Assembly: GCA_020026355.1 (NCBI GenBank)
Contig: JAHHQP010000003.1
Span: 1-64,000, forward strand
Reading direction: 5' to 3'
Source of the DNA: Bacteroidales bacterium
Lineage (GTDB): Bacteria; Bacteroidota; Bacteroidia; Bacteroidales; UBA932
Length of the DNA: 64,000 nucleotides
Of the stretch, positions 41,458-49,970 are shown piece after piece; the stretch's first letter is position 1; each line of letters starts with the position of its first letter. The position numbers were made by a program, and so were the translations under genes. The notes beneath the pieces were generated by a model. The model saw only the letters and a program-made list of their open reading frames with translations, was not told where the DNA came from and did not search any database.

Positions 41458-42114
41458 ATGAAAATTACAAATCATTCAGTCGTTGAGCTCATCTATGACC
41501 TCAATGTTGACGGCCAGCTCGTCGATCATACTACCAAAGAGAAACCATTGGACTTCATCCAGGGCGTAGGTTCCCTCCTCGCGAAATTCGAGGAGAACAT
41601 CGCAGGCCTTGAGCCGGGTGAGAAATTCGCCTTCACCCTCACCCCTGAGGAAGGCTATGGCGAAATCGAGCAGGAGCGTATCATTGACCTTCCTAAGGCT
41701 GCTTTTGAGGTCAATGGAAAAGTCCGCGAGGATCTGCTCGTTGCCGGAAAGACCGTTCCGATGATGACCGCCAGCGGTGGAGTCATCCCGGGCCTCATCC
41801 TGGAAGTGAAAGAAGAAACGGTCAAGATGGACCTCAACCATCCGATGGCCGGCAAGACTCTGAATTTCTCCGGTGAGATCCTGTCCGTGCGTGAAGCTAC
41901 GGAGAAGGAACTGGAAGAAGGACTCCATGGAGAATTCGTCCACAGCAACTGCGGCTGCCACGGCGGTCACGGCGAAGAGGGCGGATGCCACGGCTGCGGC
42001 GGTGGATGCCACGGCGATCATGAACACGGAGAAGGCTGCTGCGGCGAGCACGAGCATGGCGATGGCTGCTGCGGCGGACATGGTGAAGGTGACTGCGGAT
42101 GCGGATGCCATTAA
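41458..42114 (+). CDS. slyD: SlyD-type FKBP peptidyl-prolyl isomerase with metal-binding tail
   Basis: A 218-residue FKBP-type isomerase of the SlyD group. The FKBP core begins VVELIYDLNVDGQLVD and includes FIQGVGSLLAKFEENIAGLEPGEKF; the insert-in-flap chaperone domain spans about residues 70-125. The last 62 residues are a tail with 12 His and 12 Cys among many Gly, like the nickel/zinc-binding tail of E. coli SlyD but richer in Cys. It likely assists folding and metal (Ni/Zn) handling in the cytosol. Start at ATG 41458 gives the family N-terminus (MKITNHSVV). The GT2 gene follows after one base. Confidence 0.93.
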   Translation: MKITNHSVVELIYDLNVDGQLVDHTTKEKPLDFIQGVGSLLAKFEENIAGLEPGEKFAFTLTPEEGYGEIEQERIIDLPKAAFEVNGKVREDLLVAGKTVPMMTASGGVIPGLILEVKEETVKMDLNHPMAGKTLNFSGEILSVREATEKELEEGLHGEFVHSNCGCHGGHGEEGGCHGCGGGCHGDHEHGEGCCGEHEHGDGCCGGHGEGDCGCGCH

Positions 42115-42115
42115 G

Positions 42116-43216
42116 ATGAAGACGGCCGTCGTCATATTGAACTGGAACACCAGGGATCTGCTGGAGCGGTATCTGCCGCTCCTGATCCGTTCCGTTGAAG
42201 GAAGGGATGCCCAGGTCATCGTTGCTGACAATGCCTCGACCGACGGTTCGGTGGAGCTGCTGCAACAGAAGTTCCCGGATACGCCGGTCCTGCTGTTTGA
42301 CCGGAACTACGGTTTCACCGGTGGCTACAACAAGGCCCTGGCCGGAATCGATGCCGAATATTTCGTGCTCATCAATTCCGACATTGAAGTCCAGGAAGGC
42401 TGGCTGGATCCATTGACTGAATGGATGGACCACCATCCGGACTGCGGAGCCTGTGCCCCGAAACTGCACTCTGCCCTGGAAAAGGACCGCTTCGAATATG
42501 CAGGCGCCGCCGGTGGCTGCATCGACAGGTTCGGCTATCCGTTCTGCCGGGGAAGAGTGATGAAATGGACCGAGAAGGATGAAGGACAATATGACCAGGC
42601 AAAGGAAGTGTTCTGGGCCAGCGGCGCCTGTCTGATGACCCGGAGCTCCTTATGGAAAGAAATGGGCGGACTGGATGACCGGTTCTTCGCCCACATGGAA
42701 GAAATCGACCTCTGCTGGAGGATGCAGCTGGCAGGCTGGAAGATCGACATTGTCCCGCAATCCACAGTCTGGCACATCGGAGGAGCGACCCTTCCGCAGA
42801 ACTCACCGTGGAAGCTGTACCTGAACTACAGGAACAACCTGCTGATGCTCTGCAGCAACCTCTCCCGGACCTTTGCCCTGGAGAATTACAAGCGAGGCAT
42901 GACCGCAGCCGATGCGGCCAAGGCTGCGAAAAAGAAGACCTGGAGACTCATCTTCACGAGAATGTGCATGGATGGTCTGTCCGGCATCTGCTACCTGCTG
43001 ATGCTCAAGCCCAAGTACCTGAAGGCAGTCTGGGACGCGCACAAGGACTTCAGACATCTCCGCAGCGAATATTCTGCGGAGGAAATCGAGGCCTGGCTGG
43101 CCGGGACACCCGGCATAAAAGACTTCAAAGTCAAAGGAATTTACGGAAAATCCATCCTCTGGCAAGCATTGATCAGAGGAAAGAAGGTTTTCAAACATAT
43201 AACTGAACTGTCATGA
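42116..43216 (+). CDS. Family 2 glycosyltransferase
   Basis: A 366-residue GT-A fold glycosyltransferase. It starts VVILNWNTRDLLERYLP, with VADNASTDGS, NYGFTGGYN and the NSDIE divalent-cation motif near residue 84, then ASGACLMTRSSLWKEMGGLDDRFFAHMEEIDLCWR, resembling rhamnosyltransferases of cell-surface polysaccharide synthesis. No other sugar genes are adjacent, so the acceptor is unknown. A long in-frame extension upstream only reads slyD out of frame. Stop overlaps trkA start by four bases. Confidence 0.9.
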   Translation: MKTAVVILNWNTRDLLERYLPLLIRSVEGRDAQVIVADNASTDGSVELLQQKFPDTPVLLFDRNYGFTGGYNKALAGIDAEYFVLINSDIEVQEGWLDPLTEWMDHHPDCGACAPKLHSALEKDRFEYAGAAGGCIDRFGYPFCRGRVMKWTEKDEGQYDQAKEVFWASGACLMTRSSLWKEMGGLDDRFFAHMEEIDLCWRMQLAGWKIDIVPQSTVWHIGGATLPQNSPWKLYLNYRNNLLMLCSNLSRTFALENYKRGMTAADAAKAAKKKTWRLIFTRMCMDGLSGICYLLMLKPKYLKAVWDAHKDFRHLRSEYSAEEIEAWLAGTPGIKDFKVKGIYGKSILWQALIRGKKVFKHITELS

Positions 43217-44571
43217 AAATAATTATCGCTGGAGCAGGAGAAGTCGGCTCACATCTGGCCAAGATGCTGAGCAACGAGTCCAATGATATCACCGTCATCG
43301 ATTCCGATGCGGAACGGCTGGATGCCTTGAGCATGAACACCGACGTGATCACCGTTCTGGGCAATCCGACCTCGATCAAGGTGCTCAATGAAGCCGGAGT
43401 TCCGGATGCCGACCTTTTCGTTGCGGTCAGCCCCGCCTCCTCTCAGGATGTGAACATCGTCAGTGCGATCCTGGCCAAGCAGCTGGGCAGCAAGAAGGTT
43501 ACGGCCCGTATCAACAACGAGGAATATCTGACCTACGAGAACAAGTTTCTGTTCACGGAGCTGGGCATCGACCTGCTCTTCTATCCGGAAAAGATCGCTT
43601 CAGGCGAGATCGTGGACCTTCTCAAGAGAAACGCGACCACCGCTTCCATGGACTTCGCCCGAGGCAAGCTGATGATCTCCGTCTACAAGCTGGAAGAAGA
43701 TTCCCCGCTCATTGACCTGCAGATCGGTGAATTCAGCCAGAAAGAAGATGTGGATGACCTCCAGTTCAGGATCATCGCCATTTCCCGAGGCAATGAGACC
43801 ATCATTCCGAGCGTGGAGACGAAGTTCAAGTACCATGACCTGGTCTTCATCATCGCCAAACGGGACGGTATGGCTTCCCTGATGAAATACGTCGGCAAAA
43901 GCGAGATCAACGTCAAGAACGTCATGATCCTCGGCGGCGGCAGGATCGGCGAGATGGTTGCCCAGCAGATCAGCAAGCAGGTGGAAACCGTGAAGATCAT
44001 CGAAGAAGACAGGGACCGCTGTCTCGAACTTTCCGAAATCACACCGAACAACGTGCTGGTCATCAACGGTGACGGCCGGAATTCGGACCTGATGATCGAG
44101 GAAAGCATCCGGGACTACGATGCCTTCGTCGCCGTGACGAAAAGTTCGGAGACCAACATTCTGGCCTGTGTCGCCGCGAAACGATTGGGTATTCCGAGGA
44201 CGATCGCCGAGGTCGAGAACATCGAATACATCCGTCTGGCGGAAAGCATGGGCGTGGATGCGGTCATCAACAAGAAACTCATCACGGCCGGAAGAATCTT
44301 CAAGTTCACCCTCAGCAACAAGGTCCGCTTCATCAAATACATGAGCGGCACGAACGCTGAGGCCCTGGAATTCATCGTCACGCCAGGCAGCAGGATCACC
44401 AAAGGCAAGCTGAAGGACCTGAAATTCCCTCAGGATGCCATCATCGGCGGTATCGTCCGGGGCAATGAAGCCTTCATCGCAGTAGGAGATACCGAAATCA
44501 AGGAATATGACCGTGTCGCCGTCTTCGCCCTGCCGGAAGCGGTGAAGGAAGTAGACAAATTCTTCAAATAA
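43213..44571 (+). CDS. trkA: Trk potassium transport NAD-binding protein TrkA
   Basis: A 452-residue peripheral membrane regulator of TrkH/TrkG potassium uptake, with two tandem RCK units. Each has a Rossmann nucleotide site: GAGEVGSHLAKML (near 6-18) and LGGGRIGEMVAQQI (near 238-251), each followed by a TrkA_C subdomain. The membrane pore gene trkH, often adjacent in this order, is not in this window. It overlaps the GT2 gene by four bases (ATGA) and is followed after 16 bases by an ABC-F gene. Confidence 0.94.
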   Translation: MKIIIAGAGEVGSHLAKMLSNESNDITVIDSDAERLDALSMNTDVITVLGNPTSIKVLNEAGVPDADLFVAVSPASSQDVNIVSAILAKQLGSKKVTARINNEEYLTYENKFLFTELGIDLLFYPEKIASGEIVDLLKRNATTASMDFARGKLMISVYKLEEDSPLIDLQIGEFSQKEDVDDLQFRIIAISRGNETIIPSVETKFKYHDLVFIIAKRDGMASLMKYVGKSEINVKNVMILGGGRIGEMVAQQISKQVETVKIIEEDRDRCLELSEITPNNVLVINGDGRNSDLMIEESIRDYDAFVAVTKSSETNILACVAAKRLGIPRTIAEVENIEYIRLAESMGVDAVINKKLITAGRIFKFTLSNKVRFIKYMSGTNAEALEFIVTPGSRITKGKLKDLKFPQDAIIGGIVRGNEAFIAVGDTEIKEYDRVAVFALPEAVKEVDKFFK

Positions 44572-44587
44572 TCTATAGCACAAAAGA

Positions 44588-46399
44588 ATGGCAAGTTATC
44601 TCCAGATCGAGAACATCTCCAAATCATATGGTCCGAAAGTGCTTTTCGAACACATCGGATTCAACATCAATGAGGGCGACAAGATCGCCCTCATTGCCCC
44701 GAACGGTACAGGAAAGACTTCTCTCATGAGGATTCTGGCCGGACACGACAAAAGTGATTCCGGCGGTAAGATCATGTTCATGAAAGATATCCGCATCGCC
44801 TTCCTGGAACAGGAGTATGACTTCGACCCGAAGAAAGGAATCTTCGACCAGATCATGTCCGACAGTACCGAATTCACGGCCGGACTGGATCAGGAACATC
44901 TCTGGGAATATGAACGCCGCGTCATCAAGTTCCTGACCTCCTTCAACCTCCCGGATCAGAACCAGAAGATGAAGGAGCTGTCCGGAGGAGAGATCAAACG
45001 TGTAGCCCTTACCAGGATGCTGGCCAGCGAAGCGGATTTCTTCATCATGGACGAGCCGACGAACCACCTGGACATCGATGCCATCGAATTCCTCGAAGGG
45101 TACCTGGGCCGCTCCCGCTGCACTTTGCTGATGGTGACCCACGACCGTTATTTCATGGACCGGGTCTGCAATACGGTGATGGAGATGGATCATGGAGCCA
45201 TTTATACCTATAAAGGAGATTACCAGAACTTCCTGGAGAAACGGGAAGAAAGGATCGCCAACTACAACGCGGAGACCGACAAGGTCAGGAACATCCTCCG
45301 TCGTGAACTGGAATGGATCCGGAGCACTCCTTGCGCCCGAAGCGGAAAAGCGAAATACCGCATCGATGCCTTCCATGAACTGAACGATCGCGCTCAGCAG
45401 GTCTACACCCAGAAACAGATGTCCCTGGCAGATATGAAAGGTCCGGCCCGCATGGGGACGAAGATCATCGACTGCAAGGATGTCAGCTTCTGGTACGACG
45501 GCGTCTGCTACCTGGATCATTTTTCCTACAAGTTCCAGCGCTACGAGAAAGTCGGCATCGTCGGCAGGAACGGAGCCGGAAAGACCACTTTCCTGAATCT
45601 GATCACCGGTAACTGGAATCCGGAGACCGATGGAGGCAGGATGGAAGGAGTGATCGAGAGAGGTGATTCCATCAAGATCGGCTACTATCACCAGAGCGGC
45701 ATGAATTTCAACCCGGAAGATACGGTTCTGGACATCGTGAACGACACCTACCTGCTGAACCGATTCCTCTTCCCGCACGACATGCTCCACAACAAGATCG
45801 AGAAGCTCAGTGGTGGAGAGCGACGCAGGCTCTACCTGCTGACCATCCTGATGCAGCAGCCGAACCTGCTGATCCTCGACGAGCCGACCAACGATCTGGA
45901 CATCGTGACCTTGAACATCCTGGAGGAGTATCTGAAGGAATTCGGAGGCTCCCTGATCATCGTTTCACACGACCGACATTTCCTGGACAAGCTGGTGGAC
46001 CATCTTTTCGTCTTCTGCGGAAACGGCATCATCAAGGATTTCATCGGCAGCTACAGTGCCTACCGGAGCTTCATCAAAGACTACGAAGCCCAGCAGCGTT
46101 CGAATGAACGGGCCAAGGAGAAGGAGAGCAAGGAAGTGGATGGCAAGACCTTGCGGGCACAGGCCAAGCTTCCTCAGAAAAAGAAACTGACCTGGAAGGA
46201 AGAACGCGAACTGGAACAGCTGGAGAAAGACCTGGCGGCGCTGAGCGAGGAGAAGTCCGCACTGGAAGCCGAGCTGGCTACCGGAACGATGGAATTCGAC
46301 GCGCTGCAGAAAGCATCAGAACGCATCGGCGAGATCATGGAACTCACCGATGAGAAAGAAATGCGTTGGCTCGAACTTTCTGAAAAGGCGGAAGCCTAA
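44588..46399 (+). CDS. ABC-F family ATPase (Uup-like)
   Basis: A 603-residue protein with two ABC ATPase domains and no membrane segments. Walker A motifs are APNGTGKTS (37-45) and GRNGAGKTT (near 325), with LSGGEIKRV and LSGGERRRL signatures and a linker between. The C-terminal ~80 residues form a Lys/Glu-rich coiled coil (KKKLTWKEERELEQLEKDL), as in Uup. ABC-F proteins act on the ribosome or, for Uup, on nucleic-acid structures. Last gene of the plus-strand run; its TAA overlaps the gpsA stop by four bases on the other strand. Confidence 0.9.
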   Translation: MASYLQIENISKSYGPKVLFEHIGFNINEGDKIALIAPNGTGKTSLMRILAGHDKSDSGGKIMFMKDIRIAFLEQEYDFDPKKGIFDQIMSDSTEFTAGLDQEHLWEYERRVIKFLTSFNLPDQNQKMKELSGGEIKRVALTRMLASEADFFIMDEPTNHLDIDAIEFLEGYLGRSRCTLLMVTHDRYFMDRVCNTVMEMDHGAIYTYKGDYQNFLEKREERIANYNAETDKVRNILRRELEWIRSTPCARSGKAKYRIDAFHELNDRAQQVYTQKQMSLADMKGPARMGTKIIDCKDVSFWYDGVCYLDHFSYKFQRYEKVGIVGRNGAGKTTFLNLITGNWNPETDGGRMEGVIERGDSIKIGYYHQSGMNFNPEDTVLDIVNDTYLLNRFLFPHDMLHNKIEKLSGGERRRLYLLTILMQQPNLLILDEPTNDLDIVTLNILEEYLKEFGGSLIIVSHDRHFLDKLVDHLFVFCGNGIIKDFIGSYSAYRSFIKDYEAQQRSNERAKEKESKEVDGKTLRAQAKLPQKKKLTWKEERELEQLEKDLAALSEEKSALEAELATGTMEFDALQKASERIGEIMELTDEKEMRWLELSEKAEA

Positions 46400-47403
46400 A
46401 TCAAGGAATCACACAGCTGCTTCATCCGTTTACGCGGTGAGCAGCTGGTATAGAGGACATCATAGACCATGTCCGCGATCGGCAGTTCCACCTGATGCCG
46501 GACATTGATGTGCCGGATACATTCCGCGGCATAATACCCCTCAGCGATCATCGTCATCTCATTGAGTGCGCTCTTCACGGTGCATCCGTGACCGATCAGC
46601 AGTCCCAGACGTCTGTTGCGGCTGTAGGCCGAATAGCAGGACACCAGCAGGTCGCCGAGATAAGCCGATGTCAAGGTATTGCGTTCATCCGGATAGCTCT
46701 GCTGGATGAAACGGGTCATTTCGTCGGCACAGTTTGCAACCAGGACTGCCAGGAAATTGTCTCCGTAACCCAGACCGGCAGCCAGCCCCACGGCCAACGA
46801 ATAGATGTTCTTCATGATGGCCGCATATTCTGCGCCGTAGATGTCCGTGGAATAGCTCAGATGAATGAACGGGGCATGCAGCCGTTCCCCTATCGTGCTG
46901 GCGTTGTCCAGATCTGTCGAGACGATGGTCAGGTAAGAAAGGCGTCCTCTGGACACCTCCTCGGCATGGGAAGGTCCGGAAATGACTCCCATCTGCCTGA
47001 AAGAAAGGTTGAACTGATCATGAAGGTATTCTACGACCGTCTTGTAATCATCCGGAATGATGCCTTTGATGGCGGAGACCACGAACTTGTCCTCCAGGGA
47101 AACCGTCATCGGCTCCAGGAATTTCTTCAGGAATGCGGAAGGAGCCGCCATGATCACGACATCTGCATCACGGAGAACCTCATCGATATCATCGCTCGGA
47201 CCGATCAATGAACGGTCGAACTCATACTCCGGCAGATATTTCGCATTTCTACCCTCTGCGGACAGAGACTCGAGAATCTCTGCATTGCGGACATACCATT
47301 TCACATAAGTTCCGGTCTGCGTGAGGAGGCCGACAATCGCTGTTGCCCAGCTGCCGTAACCGACGACAGCATAGCGTGCATCATTTCCGATTTTCTTTTC
47401 CAT
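46396..47403 (-). CDS. gpsA: NAD(P)-dependent glycerol-3-phosphate dehydrogenase
   Basis: A 335-residue cytosolic enzyme making sn-glycerol-3-phosphate from dihydroxyacetone phosphate for phospholipid synthesis. The N-terminal Rossmann motif is VVGYGSWATAIVGLL (near residue 11); SAIKGI, GPSHAEEV and the C-terminal domain with KNIYSLAVGLAAGLGYGDN and TLTSAYLGDLLVSC are typical. The frame extends 38 codons upstream, but ATG 47403 lies at a sensible distance from a consensus promoter and starts with MEKKIGNDARYAVV. Convergent with the ABC-F gene; divergent from grpE. Confidence 0.94.
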   Translation of the reverse strand: MEKKIGNDARYAVVGYGSWATAIVGLLTQTGTYVKWYVRNAEILESLSAEGRNAKYLPEYEFDRSLIGPSDDIDEVLRDADVVIMAAPSAFLKKFLEPMTVSLEDKFVVSAIKGIIPDDYKTVVEYLHDQFNLSFRQMGVISGPSHAEEVSRGRLSYLTIVSTDLDNASTIGERLHAPFIHLSYSTDIYGAEYAAIMKNIYSLAVGLAAGLGYGDNFLAVLVANCADEMTRFIQQSYPDERNTLTSAYLGDLLVSCYSAYSRNRRLGLLIGHGCTVKSALNEMTMIAEGYYAAECIRHINVRHQVELPIADMVYDVLYTSCSPRKRMKQLCDSLI

Positions 47404-47420
47404 TGGCTCAGATTTTAATA

Positions 47421-47451
47421 CAAAGATATAATTTATAACTTTGCCGCCAAA
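47421..47451 (-). promoter_or_regulatory. Promoter of gpsA
   Basis: TTTG (47448-47451), 19 bases, TATCTTTG (47421-47428), 18 bases before the gpsA ATG. A TAACTTTG box on the opposite strand (47436-47443) overlaps it and could fire toward grpE. Confidence 0.68.
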
Positions 47452-47510
47452 TCCCTGGCGGAACGAACTGACAGCTGAGCAGGATTCAGAAGTGTCCATC
47501 TTGCTGATTT

Positions 47511-47550
47511 CTGCCATATTGTCAGTTTTTTCTCAATGGCAGATTATTTG
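47511..47550 (+). promoter_or_regulatory. Putative heat-shock promoter/operator of grpE-dnaJ
   Basis: Reads CTGCCA (47511-47516), TATT, GTCAG (47521-47525), TTTT and ends ATTTG (47546-47550). It matches the element upstream of htpG at 26 of 40 positions without gaps, including 15 of the first 19 after allowing A/T variation at three. CTGCCA/TGTCAG form an imperfect inverted repeat and a second TGGCAG (47537-47542) is a perfect inverse of CTGCCA. It lies 67 bases before the grpE start. Confidence 0.55.
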
Positions 47551-47565
47551 TGGATAGCAACACGG

Positions 47566-47584
47566 CGGAATCCGGAAGATTCCG
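47566..47584 (+). other. Hairpin in the grpE leader
   Basis: CGGAATC pairs with GATTCCG around CGGAA. It begins 16 bases after the ATTTG box, mirroring the hairpin placed early in the htpG leader; it does not cover the start codon. Confidence 0.45.
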
Positions 47585-47617
47585 GCCCCATTGACATAGA
47601 AAAAAACAATATCATAT

Positions 47618-48196
47618 ATGAGCAAAGAAGAAAAAGACATCCAGCAGGAGGTTCCTCAGCAGGAGAACGCAGAAGAGAAGGCGATGAAGAAAGGAGGAAA
47701 GAAGAAAGAATCCAAGAAGGAGAAGAGCAGAGTGGAAGAACTCGAAGCTGAGGTGGAGAAACTGAAGGCTGGAGTAGCGAAAGAGAAAGACGACTACATG
47801 AGGCTGATGGCGGAATTCGACAATTTCCGCAGAAGGACCTCCCAGGAGAAACTGGACCTGGTCAGCGTAGCTTCCATGGAGACCATCAAGGGTCTGCTTC
47901 CGATCCTCGACGACTGCGAGAGAGCGATGGAAGCCTTGAAGGATTCGACGGACAGCGCAGTTGCCAAGGAAGGTACTGAACTGATCTACAACAAACTGAC
48001 ATCCTACCTGAAGACGAAAGGACTGGAGAAGATCGCAGCTAAAGGTGAAGAGTTCAACACGGACCTCCACGAGGCTGTCGCACAGTTCCCGGTACAGGAA
48101 GATGAGAAGAAAGGAAAAGTATTCGATGTCGTGCAGAACGGCTACACCCTGAACGGGAAAGTCATCAGATATGCAAAAGTTGTTGTAGGAATTTGA
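47618..48196 (+). CDS. grpE: Nucleotide exchange factor GrpE
   Basis: A 192-residue GrpE, the ADP/ATP exchange factor for DnaK. The N-terminus is a charged Lys/Glu-rich tail (1-45) leading into a long coiled coil (50-90) with KDDYMRLMAEFDNFRRRTSQEK; the beta-domain near residues 140-190 has GEEFNTDLHEAVAQ and VFDVVQNGYTLNGKVIRYAKVVVG. dnaJ follows after seven bases; dnaK is not in this window. An upstream element shared with htpG suggests stress control. Confidence 0.95.
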   Translation: MSKEEKDIQQEVPQQENAEEKAMKKGGKKKESKKEKSRVEELEAEVEKLKAGVAKEKDDYMRLMAEFDNFRRRTSQEKLDLVSVASMETIKGLLPILDDCERAMEALKDSTDSAVAKEGTELIYNKLTSYLKTKGLEKIAAKGEEFNTDLHEAVAQFPVQEDEKKGKVFDVVQNGYTLNGKVIRYAKVVVGI

Positions 48197-48203
48197 CAAG
48201 GCC

Positions 48204-49364
48204 ATGGCAGAGAAAAGAGACTATTATGAAGTACTGGGCGTAGCCAAGACCGCGACCCAGGAAGAAATAAAGAAGGCGTACAGGAAACTGGCGATCAAAT
48301 ATCACCCGGACAAGAATCCGGGCGACCAGAGTGCCGCAGAGAAATTCAGGGAAGCGGCAGAAGCTTATGCTGTGCTGAGCGACGAGGAAAAAAGAAAGAG
48401 ATATGACCAGTTCGGCCATGCCGGTATCGACGGCCAGCCGGGCGGTGGTTTCAGCGGACAGGGCTTCGACAATCTGGAAGACATTCTGAAGGAAATGTTC
48501 GGAGGCAGCGGATTCGGTGGATTCAGCGGTTTCGGAGGTTTCGGAGGCGGATCCGGCAGAAGCCAGCAGCGCGTCGTCAAAGGTAGAGATATCCGTGTCC
48601 GCGTGAAACTGACCTTGGAAGAGATCGCCAACGGATGTGAGAAGGAGATCAGCATCGAGAGGAATGTCCCCTGTCATGCCTGCAACGGTAAAGGCGCGAA
48701 GAACAGCAGCGATGTGAAGACCTGCCCGGGCTGCAACGGTAGCGGACAGCAGCAGCGCGTCGTCAACAGCATCTTCGGAAGAACGGTGACCTACACGACT
48801 TGTCCGCAGTGCGGCGGTGAAGGCAAGATCATCACGAACCCTTGTCACGGCTGCAACGGTACAGGACTGGAGCGCAAACGCGAGACCGTCAAGGTACAGA
48901 TTCCGGCCGGTGTGGAAAGCGGTATGCAGCTCAATGTCAGAGGTGGCGGTCATGCAGCCAAGAACGGTGGCGTGAACGGTGACCTGCTGGTCGTGATCGA
49001 TGAGATCGAACACAAGGAGCTGAAGAGAGAGGGCAACAACCTTTTCTATACAAAGATCATTTCAATCCCAGATGCCGTTCTCGGCTGTGAGGCGGAAATC
49101 CCTTGCATCGACGGACCCTACAAGATCAGGATTGAACCGGGTACCCAATCCGGCACGACACTGCGCTTGAAAGGTAAAGGTCTCCCGACCGTGAACGGCT
49201 ACGGCAACGGTGACCTCTATGTGAAGATCGCTGTCTGGGTTCCGAAGAAACTGAGCCGTGAAGAAAAAGAGAAGTTTGAGGAAATGAGAAAGATGGAAGG
49301 CATGAGACCCGATCCGTCCAAGGAAGATAAAAGCTTCTTCGACCGCTTGAAAAATCTTTTTTAA
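48204..49364 (+). CDS. dnaJ: Chaperone DnaJ (Hsp40)
   Basis: A 386-residue type I J-protein. The J domain (1-70) holds the HPD tripeptide in KYHPDKNPG (near 33-37), followed by a Gly/Phe-rich linker. The zinc domain has four repeats: CHACNGKG, CPGCNGSG, CPQCGGEG and CHGCNGTG (around 155-225). The C-terminal substrate-binding and dimerisation domain completes the protein. It stimulates DnaK ATPase and delivers substrates. Second gene of the grpE-dnaJ operon. Confidence 0.97.
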   Translation: MAEKRDYYEVLGVAKTATQEEIKKAYRKLAIKYHPDKNPGDQSAAEKFREAAEAYAVLSDEEKRKRYDQFGHAGIDGQPGGGFSGQGFDNLEDILKEMFGGSGFGGFSGFGGFGGGSGRSQQRVVKGRDIRVRVKLTLEEIANGCEKEISIERNVPCHACNGKGAKNSSDVKTCPGCNGSGQQQRVVNSIFGRTVTYTTCPQCGGEGKIITNPCHGCNGTGLERKRETVKVQIPAGVESGMQLNVRGGGHAAKNGGVNGDLLVVIDEIEHKELKREGNNLFYTKIISIPDAVLGCEAEIPCIDGPYKIRIEPGTQSGTTLRLKGKGLPTVNGYGNGDLYVKIAVWVPKKLSREEKEKFEEMRKMEGMRPDPSKEDKSFFDRLKNLF

Positions 49365-49391
49365 ACTTTTTTGTGTTTTTTTCAAGAAAAG

Positions 49392-49422
49392 TTTGGAAGT
49401 TCAGATTTTATACTTACCTTTG
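49392..49422 (+). promoter_or_regulatory. Promoter of rplS-tRNA-Arg
   Basis: TTTG (49392-49395), 19 bases, TACCTTTG (49415-49422): full consensus, 83 bases upstream of the rplS ATG, leaving a leader of about 78 bases. Confidence 0.7.
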
Positions 49423-49439
49423 CAATCCCAAACGAAAAG

Positions 49440-49478
49440 CAACCTCTTACGCTGGGTATGAAAAAGTTCGTAACGTTG
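49440..49478 (+). other. Hairpin in the rplS leader
   Basis: CAAC and TTACG (49440-49451) pair with CGTAA and GTTG (49469-49478) across a 3/1 internal loop; a T-rich tract follows at about 49490-49499. It could be a ribosomal-protein leader structure. No named family was recognised. Confidence 0.35.
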
Positions 49479-49505
49479 CCACAAACCTTAATTTTTTTTA
49501 AGACA

Positions 49506-49880
49506 ATGAATCTTATTGATATCGTAAACGACAGTTTCAAGAACGAGAAGGTCGCAAGCTACCCGAAATTCAAAGCAGGTGACACTATCACCGTTACCTA
49601 CAGGATCAAAGAGGGTGAGAAAGAGAGACTCCAGAAATTCAGAGGAGTAGTTATCCAGCTCAGAGGATGCTCTGCAGCAACAAGAACTTTCACAGTCCGC
49701 AGAGTTGCAAGCGGTGTAGGAGTCGAAAGGATCTTCCCTATGGAGTCACCGTTCATCCACTCCATCGAGCTGAACAAGATCGGTAAGGTTCGTAGAGCAA
49801 GAATCTTCTACCTGAGAGAGCTCTCCGGAAAGAAGGCTAGAATCAAAGAGAAAATGAACATTGCTCCATCAGCAGAGTAA
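49506..49880 (+). CDS. rplS: 50S ribosomal protein L19
   Basis: A 124-residue L19, which lies at the 30S-50S interface. The core FKAGDTITVTYRIKEGEKERLQKFRGVVIQ and GVGVERIFPMESPFIHSIELNKIGKVRRARIFYLRELSGKKARIKEK are diagnostic. The frame is open 45 codons upstream but ATG 49506 gives the family N-terminus (MNLIDIVNDSF). The tRNA-Arg gene follows after 13 bases and shares the transcript. Confidence 0.97.
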   Translation: MNLIDIVNDSFKNEKVASYPKFKAGDTITVTYRIKEGEKERLQKFRGVVIQLRGCSAATRTFTVRRVASGVGVERIFPMESPFIHSIELNKIGKVRRARIFYLRELSGKKARIKEKMNIAPSAE

Positions 49881-49893
49881 TTGACATATACTC

Positions 49894-49967
49894 GGCCCCG
49901 TAGCTCAACTGAATAGAGCATTTGACTACGGATCAAAAGGTTACAGGTTTGAATCCTGTCGGGGTCA
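49894..49967 (+). tRNA. tRNA-Arg (ACG)
   Basis: A cloverleaf with acceptor GGCCCCG/CGGGGTC (one G-U pair), D arm AGCTCAACTGAATAGAGC, anticodon stem TTTGA/TCAAA around CTACGGA (anticodon ACG, expected to be edited to ICG by TadA), and T arm ACAGG-TTTGAAT-CCTGT. The discriminator A is followed directly by CCA (49968-49970), which may therefore be encoded. Confidence 0.93.
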
Positions 49968-49970
49968 CCA

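Noticed and set aside
41873..42115. Upstream extension of the GT2 gene, rich in Ala and Thr
   Set aside because: It is the slyD Gly/His/Cys tail read in another frame; the GT2 fold starts at 42116.
47452..47617. CIRCE (HrcA operator) upstream of grpE
   Set aside because: No TTAGCACTC-N9-GAGTGCTAA or near match is present; a different repeated motif is there instead.
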